The position numbers were made by a program, and so were the translations under genes. The notes under the pieces are model-generated. The model was not told the DNA's origin. It saw only the letters and a list, made by a program, of their open reading frames with translations, and made no database searches. Shown piece by piece: positions 14,040 to 19,068 of a DNA stretch of 19,068 nt (the stretch's first letter is position 1; each line of letters starts with the position of its first letter). Location of the stretch: contig CALBZA010000050.1 in assembly GCA_937890005.1 (NCBI GenBank), positions 1 through 19,068 of the forward strand, in the 5' to 3' direction. The stretch comes from an uncultured Verrucomicrobia subdivision 3 bacterium. GTDB taxonomy: Bacteria; Verrucomicrobiota; Verrucomicrobiia; Limisphaerales; DASXHY01.

Positions 14040-17000
14040 ATGCTCAACTTCAACAGAATCGCGGCTGTTCTGCCGCTTTTGGTTGTTGCCGTCGCGCTTT
14101 GCGCCGGATGTTCCGCTGAGTCGAAAAAGAAACGCTTCATCGAGCGGGCGGATCGCTACTTCGAAAACGGAGAGCTCACCAAGGCCGAAATCGAATACCT
14201 CAACGTTCTCCGGCTCGACCGTACGAATGCCCACGCTTTCAAGCAGCTGGGCATTCTTTACTTCGAGAACGGACGCACGCTCCGCGCCGCACCTTTTCTC
14301 ATCCGCGCCCTTGAGCTGAACACAAATGACGTGGAGGTGCAGCTGAAGCTCGCGACGGTTTACCTGACCGGCGGTGCCCACAAAGAGGCACGGCGACTCG
14401 CCGAAAACGTGCTCGCCAGTTCACCGACGAACAGCTCCGCTCCGTTGATCCTCACCGAATCGTCCCGAACGCCGGAGGAGATCAATGCAGCCCGACAACA
14501 GCTGGCCGCGCTTTCCAGCAAGGGTGGACAGACGGCAGGTTATCACCTCGCCACCGCGTCACTGCTTTCCAAGGAAGGAAAACTCTCTGAAACGGAAGCT
14601 GCGCTGCGAAAGGCGATCCAGGCGGATCCAAAATCACCGCATCCGCATCATGCACTGGGCATGTTGCTCTGGGCCCGAACCAACCTTGTCGAAGCCGACA
14701 GCGAACTGAAACAGGCATCGGAACTGGCCGCTGTTCGCTCGCCACAAAAGCTTCAATATCCGGATTTTCTTCTGAAAACAGGCCGGTCTGAAGAGGCCAA
14801 AAAGCTGATGCTGCAGATTGCGAAGGAGGCCCCGGACTATCTCCCCACATGGGCTTTGCTGGCAGAGCTCGCCTTGAACGAGAAGCAGCATGCCGACTGC
14901 GCGAAATACGTGAACGAAATTCTCACGCGCGATCCGGATTTCTACGACGGCCTCCTTCTCAGCGGACGGCTGCATTTGAACACGGGCGAAAACGACAAGG
15001 CATTCACCACCTTCGAACGGACCACGAACCTTTATCCGAAATCAACGGCGGCACATTACTTCATGGCCCTGAGTGCCCTCGCCAGAAACGATCAGGTTCT
15101 CGCTGCGAAACACCTCGATGAAGCGGTCAAACTGAACCCTGACTTCTCCGAAGCACTCCTTCAGCAGGCGCAGTTGAATCTTCGGCGCGACAACGCGGCC
15201 GCGGCCATCGCATCAATGACTCAGCTGATCCGGAAATCGCCATCCTTCGCGCCGGCTTACCTCACGCTGGCGGCGGCGCAGGCGGCACGCGGCGACCTGA
15301 ATGATGCCGTCGGCACCTATGAACAACTTGAAAAACTTTTTCCAACCAATGCGACTGTCCCCTTTCTGAAGGGCGTTCTGTACCAACAACAGAAGAAGAC
15401 ATCAGAAGCACGCGCTTCCTATGAAAAGGCGTTCGCTCTTCAACCGGAAAACCTTCAGCCACTCGAGCTGCTCGTGAATCTTGATCTTGCGGAAAAGAAG
15501 CCTGAGGTCGCCGCAAAACGCATCAACGACGCACTTGAGAAAATGCCAAAGTCGCCCGAACTGCATTCATTGATGGCCGTTGTTTATGGATCGCAGAAAA
15601 AAACCAACGAGGTGGAGAAATCATTGCTCAAGGCGTTGGAGTTCAATCCGAATTTCCTCCCAGCGCACCGGGGTCTGGCTCAACTGTACGTCGCCGCCAA
15701 CAAACATCCAGAGGCTTTGGACCGATTGAATGCAGTTGTGAAAGTGAGCTCCAACGACATTCCAGCGCTCATCCAGATCGCCCTGATTCAAACCGAGCTG
15801 AAAAAATATTCTGAAGCCCGGGATGCCTACGAAAGGGTCGTTGCCATCAACCCGCGCGCCGCCGCAGCCTACAACAACCTCGCCTACCTTTACTCGGAAC
15901 AACTCGACCAGCTCGACCGCGCTTACGAAGCCGCGCGCAAGGCACGCGAACTGGTTCCGACCGATCCGGCCGTGGCCGATACTCTGGGCTGGATCGTTTA
16001 CAAACGCGGTGAATTCCCCCGCGCTTTGACATTGCTGCAGGAAAGCGCGGAGAAGCTTCCAACTGAACCCGACGTTCTCTTTCACCTGGGCATGACTCAA
16101 TACATGTTAAGCCAGGAAGCGGCGGCGCGAACCTCTTTGAAACGCGCTCTTGAATCGAAAGCCGATTTTTCCGGACGCTCGGAAGCTGAGAAACGATTGG
16201 CCATTCTCGACGTCCCGGTTTCCGCCGATTCGCTCCCGAAACTGGAGTCTCTGGCGAAGGAAAATCCGGATGATCCGATCGTGGTTACCCGACTTGCCGC
16301 GCTTTACGAACAAGGGGGGCAGTTCGAAAAGGCAATCCAGCTCTACGAACGCGCCGTTGAGAAAAATTCTCGCAATCTCGCCGCCACCGTCCGACTCGCG
16401 CAGCTTTATTCGGATCAGGCCCACAATTTCTCCAAGGCCTTGCAGATGGCCAAAGCCGCCCGCAATCTCGCCCCCGACGATCCCAAGATCGCCCACACTC
16501 TGGGCCGTCTCGCCCATGGTGCGGGAGATTTCAACTGGTCGCTCGCCCTGCTTCAGGAGGCCCAGCGCAAACTGCCGAACGACCCAGACGTTCTGCTCGA
16601 CCTCGCCATTTCCTATTTCGCGGTTGGAAAGATTTCCGAGGCTGAAACAGTGGCAAAAAATGCAGCAAAGTCGGGTTTCGCGAGAAAGGACCAGGCCGAC
16701 CGGCTCGCCCGCTTCGCTTCAGCTTTCCAGAAACGGCAGGACGTGGGATCACTCGAAGGCGAAATTCGGGAAACTCTGCGCACTGCGCCGGATTCTCTGC
16801 CGCCTCTCGCGCTGAATGCAGTTTTGATGGAACAGCGTGGGCATCAGAAGGATGCCCTGGCTGCCTACGAAAGCATTCTCGTCAAATACCCAACCTTCAC
16901 GCCCGCGTTGAGGCAGCTCGCGATTCTCTACAGTTCGACTGGAGCTGAAAACCAAAAGACCTATGACTTCGCGGTGAAAGCCCGCGCCGCTTATTCGGGC

Positions 17001-17249
17001 GATCCGGAAGTGGCAAAAGTCCTGGGCATAACGACTTACATGCGAAAGGATTATGGCCGGGCCGCTCAACTCCTGAAGGAAGCGTCTGGGAAATTGCCCA
17101 ACGACGCTGAAGTGCTGTTTTACCTGGGAATGAGCCAGCATCAGCTCAAGCAAAAGAACGATGCGCAAGCCAACCTCAAGAAGGCCTTGGCGATGAACCT
17201 TGACCCCGATCTCGCGAAGGAAGGTCAGGCCGTTCTCTCTGCGAAATGA
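14040..17249 (+). CDS. TPR-repeat lipoprotein of the exosortase system (PrsT-like)
   Basis: 1069-residue secreted lipoprotein built almost wholly of tetratricopeptide repeats. The N-terminal signal ends in LCAGC, giving lipidation at C24; Cys at -3 is less usual than Leu. TPR helices (A..Y...G....A...Y..A....P) run from about 30 to the end. From about residue 604 there is a higher-order repeat of 172-174 residues: N604, N776 and Y950 are equivalent, as are L649, L821 and L995 (LGW, LGR, LGI), with the last copy cut short by the C-terminus. Proteins of this type (PrsT) lie beside exosortases and probably scaffold polysaccharide export in the periplasm or at the outer membrane. It is somewhat longer than the PrsT proteins I know of. 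Coupled to the exosortase gene; no obvious terminator follows. Confidence 0.88.
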   Translation: MLNFNRIAAVLPLLVVAVALCAGCSAESKKKRFIERADRYFENGELTKAEIEYLNVLRLDRTNAHAFKQLGILYFENGRTLRAAPFLIRALELNTNDVEVQLKLATVYLTGGAHKEARRLAENVLASSPTNSSAPLILTESSRTPEEINAARQQLAALSSKGGQTAGYHLATASLLSKEGKLSETEAALRKAIQADPKSPHPHHALGMLLWARTNLVEADSELKQASELAAVRSPQKLQYPDFLLKTGRSEEAKKLMLQIAKEAPDYLPTWALLAELALNEKQHADCAKYVNEILTRDPDFYDGLLLSGRLHLNTGENDKAFTTFERTTNLYPKSTAAHYFMALSALARNDQVLAAKHLDEAVKLNPDFSEALLQQAQLNLRRDNAAAAIASMTQLIRKSPSFAPAYLTLAAAQAARGDLNDAVGTYEQLEKLFPTNATVPFLKGVLYQQQKKTSEARASYEKAFALQPENLQPLELLVNLDLAEKKPEVAAKRINDALEKMPKSPELHSLMAVVYGSQKKTNEVEKSLLKALEFNPNFLPAHRGLAQLYVAANKHPEALDRLNAVVKVSSNDIPALIQIALIQTELKKYSEARDAYERVVAINPRAAAAYNNLAYLYSEQLDQLDRAYEAARKARELVPTDPAVADTLGWIVYKRGEFPRALTLLQESAEKLPTEPDVLFHLGMTQYMLSQEAAARTSLKRALESKADFSGRSEAEKRLAILDVPVSADSLPKLESLAKENPDDPIVVTRLAALYEQGGQFEKAIQLYERAVEKNSRNLAATVRLAQLYSDQAHNFSKALQMAKAARNLAPDDPKIAHTLGRLAHGAGDFNWSLALLQEAQRKLPNDPDVLLDLAISYFAVGKISEAETVAKNAAKSGFARKDQADRLARFASAFQKRQDVGSLEGEIRETLRTAPDSLPPLALNAVLMEQRGHQKDALAAYESILVKYPTFTPALRQLAILYSSTGAENQKTYDFAVKARAAYSGDPEVAKVLGITTYMRKDYGRAAQLLKEASGKLPNDAEVLFYLGMSQHQLKQKNDAQANLKKALAMNLDPDLAKEGQAVLSAK

Positions 17250-17369
17250 ACAAGTCGTCGGCAGGGTTTACAAACCGGCTTTCCCCGCCTTAAACCCCGA
17301 ATTCACAAACAAACAATAACACACTTATTTTCAACCACTTAAGCAAATTCAAGAATTGAAATCCCGCCT

Positions 17370-17385
17370 TGGCATGGCACACGCT
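17370..17385 (+). promoter_or_regulatory. Candidate sigma-54 (-24/-12) promoter of the VPDSG-CTERM gene
   Basis: TGGCATGGCACACGCT fits the RpoN pattern TGGCAYR-N4-TTGCW: the whole -24 half matches and GC plus T match in the -12 half (AC replaces TT). GG and GC are ten bases apart, as required. Transcription would start near 17396, leaving a leader of about 35 bases. An inverted repeat TTCAA-GAA-TTGAA (17348-17360) lies ten bases upstream. PEP-CTERM genes in other bacteria are linked to an NtrC-type regulator (PrsR), which makes RpoN control plausible. Confidence 0.5.
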
Positions 17386-17430
17386 TAAAGGAGATCGAAC
17401 CGGAAAACAACAATTCTTAGAAACACGATT

Positions 17431-18069
17431 ATGAAAAACATTTGGCTCACAACCGCAGTAGCAGTTGCAGCTGCGTCGGCGATAACGGCACACGCGATTC
17501 CGACTATCACTTTGGATGACGGAATCAACGGCCCGATTTCTCTTCAGGATAACGCTGTTGGCGATACAGTTGCAGCTCTCGGCATCGTCAATTGGCAGGT
17601 TGAGAACTATGGCGTTTGGAGTTTGAACATCAATACTGGCACCACAAAGCCGGCCTTGGGTTCTGAAACCAGCCCTTATCTGGATCTGAAGTTCTATGCC
17701 CTTTCTTCGGCGGCCGGATCTCTGACCATCACATTTTCAGAGGTAGGATTCAGCTACGTGGGCGGCCTCTTGGATGGATGGGGTGGAACCACTTTTGGAA
17801 CTGCCGTCAATTCCATCGCCGTCAACGGACAAACAGTACTCACTCAGGGACCTTTCGGCCCAGGTGCGTTCAGCAGCACGGCTCTTTTCCTTGCCGACCT
17901 GAGCCCTGACGATCTGGTATCGATCTCGGTCACCATCACTCATGATGGCGCCGGACTCACCACAGGAGACAAAGAACTGACAACCGTTCCAGATGGCGGA
18001 ATGACTGTCATGCTTCTGGGTGCGGCTCTCTCGGGTCTCGGCCTGATCCGCCGCAAGGTGATCGCCTAA
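17431..18069 (+). CDS. VPDSG-CTERM sorting-signal protein
   Basis: 212-residue exported protein and the best exosortase substrate in the window. A signal peptide ends after AHA near residue 22. The body is rich in Gly, Thr and beta-branched residues without a recognised catalytic motif, and looks like a structural matrix protein. The tail (186-212) is canonical: VPDGG, a hydrophobic helix containing MLLGAALSGLGL, and the basic end IRRK. The exosortase at 13072 should cleave it. It follows the TPR gene after a 181-base gap with a sigma-54-like promoter and ends in a strong terminator, so it is probably a single-gene unit with its own control. There is no good ribosome site directly before ATG 17431; AAAGGAG at 17387 is too distant and probably lies upstream of the transcript. 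Confidence 0.88.
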   Translation: MKNIWLTTAVAVAAASAITAHAIPTITLDDGINGPISLQDNAVGDTVAALGIVNWQVENYGVWSLNINTGTTKPALGSETSPYLDLKFYALSSAAGSLTITFSEVGFSYVGGLLDGWGGTTFGTAVNSIAVNGQTVLTQGPFGPGAFSSTALFLADLSPDDLVSISVTITHDGAGLTTGDKELTTVPDGGMTVMLLGAALSGLGLIRRKVIA

Positions 18070-18092
18070 GTAAGCACGTCGTTTTCTGGTTT

Positions 18093-18122
18093 GGGCAGGG
18101 ATAACATCCCTGCCCTTTTTGT
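18093..18122 (+). terminator. Rho-independent terminator of the VPDSG-CTERM gene
   Basis: A perfect ten-base stem, GGGCAGGGAT (18093-18102) with ATCCCTGCCC (18106-18115), loop AAC, followed at once by TTTTTGTTT. It starts 23 bases after the stop codon. Confidence 0.92.
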
Positions 18123-18262
18123 TTGTACGCAAGGCATCCCGCTGAACCCTCGAAGCCATTTCAAATCCGGACAAGTGTCTGTGCCAAACCCCATCCAATC
18201 GAGTCCTGCGAGTGCCGTCACATCGGTTTCGTGCAAACGTGCAAACAGCCGGATTGACGTAA

Positions 18263-18316
18263 GTGGTAAAGGAGCGGCCTTCTGTTGATGGCGTCCGGGA
18301 CGTGGTAAACGGGCGG
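18263..18316. repeat. Imperfect 15-base direct repeat before tnpA
   Basis: GTGGTAAAGGAGCGG (18263-18277) and GTGGTAAACGGGCGG (18302-18316) differ at two positions and start 39 bases apart. The second copy ends two bases before the tnpA start and could act as its ribosome site; the first lies in the presumed terminal region. They may be transposase binding sites. Confidence 0.55.
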
Positions 18317-18318
18317 CG

Positions 18319-18651
18319 ATGAGACACACCATTTCTCCGTCACGTGCCCGGCGCAGCACCTCAACTCAACGGGCTCAGCTTCTGGCGGCATTTGATCGCA
18401 GTGGTCTTTCGGCTGCTGACTTCGCCCGCAAACATCATCTCAACTACACCACCTTCTGCGGCTGGTGCCAGCGACGCGATCGGGCCACTGCATCGCCCGC
18501 TTTCGTGCAGGTGGAAATGCCGCAGCCGGTCGAACCGGTGGAACTGTTGGTCGAGCTGGGCAGCGCGGCCCGGCTGCGGGTTGTCTGCGCCAGTCAGCTG
18601 GAACTGGCCGCGCGTCTGATCCAAACCTTCAACGCCTCCGCCGCATGTTGA
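18319..18651 (+). CDS. tnpA: IS66 family TnpA (OrfA) protein
   Basis: 110-residue accessory protein of IS66 transposition. The N-terminal helix-turn-helix is visible in QRAQLLAAFDRSGLSAADFA followed by RKHHLNYTTFCGWCQRR (about 17-53), the family's usual layout ending in a Trp and basic residues. The C-terminal half is rich in Val, Leu and Ala, as in other family members. The stop overlaps the tnpB start by seven bases (ATGTTGA), the typical IS66 coupling. ATG 18319 follows a G-rich GGGCGGCG. Confidence 0.85.
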   Translation: MRHTISPSRARRSTSTQRAQLLAAFDRSGLSAADFARKHHLNYTTFCGWCQRRDRATASPAFVQVEMPQPVEPVELLVELGSAARLRVVCASQLELAARLIQTFNASAAC

Positions 18652-19001
18652 GTTTTCACACGCAGCTCAAGGTGTTTGTCGCCATCGCGCCGGCCGATCT
18701 GCGGATGAGTTTCAACGGGCTGTGGAACGCGGCGCAACAACAGCTCGGTGAAGATCCCAAAAGCGGCGCGCTTTTTGCCTTTACCAATCGCCGGCGCAAC
18801 CGGATCAAAATTCTCTATTTTGACGGCACGGGTGTGATCGTGCTGGCCAAGCGGCTGGAGGAGGGAACGTTTGCCTGGCCGCAAAGCGCGGGTGAGCCGG
18901 GTGCAAAGATCAAGCTGGCCCCGCAGGCGCTGCAGCTCCTGCTTGATGGAGTGGAGTTGAAGAACGCTTCGCGCCGCGCGTGGTATGAGTGCGGGGCGTG
19001 A
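18645..19001 (+). CDS. tnpB: IS66 family TnpB (Orf2) protein
   Basis: 118-residue IS66 accessory protein of normal length. The conserved core is complete: DLRMSFNGLWN near residue 18, LGEDPKSGALFAFTNRRRNRIKILYFDGTG (about 34-63), and AKRLEEGTFAWP (about 67-78). The frame extends upstream to 18465, but ATG 18645 is the correct start by homology and by overlap with the tnpA stop. It probably works with TnpA and the absent TnpC in transposition; its exact biochemical role is unknown. Confidence 0.9.
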   Translation: MLSFHTQLKVFVAIAPADLRMSFNGLWNAAQQQLGEDPKSGALFAFTNRRRNRIKILYFDGTGVIVLAKRLEEGTFAWPQSAGEPGAKIKLAPQALQLLLDGVELKNASRRAWYECGA

Positions 19002-19021
19002 AAAAAGTCCGGTTTGTTCAA

Positions 19022-19063
19022 TGACAATTATTCTTCACTCTCAGTGACAATTAAAAATCACTG
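19022..19063. repeat. Direct TGACAATTA repeats and a CAGTGA/TCACTG inverted pair at the edge
   Basis: TGACAATTA occurs at 19022-19030 and 19045-19053, 23 bases apart. CAGTGA (19042-19047) and TCACTG (19058-19063) form an inverted pair around an AT-rich spacer. Repeated terminal motifs of this kind occur at the ends of IS21-like elements. The sequence stops too soon to decide whether this is another mobile-element end. Confidence 0.4.
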
Positions 19064-19068
19064 TGCCT

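Larger units (their letters stand above)
18259..19004 (+). mobile_element. IS66-family insertion sequence, left part (tnpA-tnpB)
   Basis: The overlapping tnpA and tnpB genes define an IS66-type element. GTAAG at 18259, matching the GTAA start usual for IS66 ends, may be the left terminus, but no right end is visible to test it. The large transposase gene tnpC should begin shortly after tnpB. In the 67 remaining bases the only ATG (19021) meets a stop after eight codons, so tnpC is displaced, interrupted or missing. Boundaries are tentative. Confidence 0.7.

Noticed and set aside
16150..16815. 221-codon plus-strand frame inside the TPR gene
   Set aside because: An out-of-frame shadow: its translation is rich in Arg, Ser and Pro, while the overlapping frame shows regular TPR motifs.
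17265..17276. GGTTTACAAACC as terminator of the TPR gene
   Set aside because: The arms leave a two-base loop, the stem is short and no T-run follows.
18066..18359. 97-codon reverse frame between the terminator and tnpA
   Set aside because: It runs through the terminator hairpin and into tnpA, and no motif is recognised; it could be a remnant but is not supported.

Overview
The window looks like part of a Verrucomicrobiota chromosome, in an exopolysaccharide / protein-sorting locus. The main evidence is two secreted proteins with VPDSG-type C-terminal anchors (one canonical VPDGG...LLG...RRK tail, one divergent VPDS tail) beside an exosortase with intact Cys/Arg/His motifs. This substrate/exosortase pairing (VPDSG-CTERM with exosortase C) is known from Verrucomicrobia-like bacteria. 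No rRNA or tRNA gene and no CRISPR array was seen.

Layout. (1) 316-4961: tight plus-strand operon with a GT61 glycosyltransferase, two tandem paralogous GT-B glycosyltransferases, and a cytidylyltransferase-GHMP kinase fusion. (2) 5069-7065: a third GT-B glycosyltransferase and a membrane-anchored YdcF/DUF218 protein. (3) 7117-7840: an overlapping pair, a MNT-type nucleotidyltransferase and a 70-residue helical partner, resembling a toxin-antitoxin or accessory module. (4) 8175-8867: a divergent VPDSG-anchored protein followed by two strong hairpins. (5) 9123-10481: UDP-sugar 6-dehydrogenase; 10800-11759: RmlD-like reductase; 11772-13037: outer-membrane beta-barrel; 13072-14037: exosortase; 14040-17249: 1069-residue TPR lipoprotein of the PrsT type. 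(6) 17431-18069: canonical VPDSG-CTERM protein with a candidate sigma-54 promoter upstream and a textbook terminator downstream. (7) From about 18259 to the end: an IS66-family element with tnpA and tnpB, but no normal tnpC start in the 67 bases left.

How it fits together: the glycosyltransferases, dehydrogenase, reductase and kinase/cytidylyltransferase would make sugar nucleotides and build a surface polysaccharide. The barrel and TPR lipoprotein would serve export. The exosortase would process VPDSG-tailed proteins, probably delivering them to the polysaccharide matrix. Flippase, polymerase and priming transferase are not in the window.

The most unusual structure is not a gene. Between 5028 and 10790 most intergenic gaps are filled with arrays of slowly drifting words of about 7-8 bp. 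Word families recur in different gaps, in direct or inverted orientation, run up to start codons, and extend into both ends of one reading frame. The compact operons at 316-4961 and 10800-17249 lack them.
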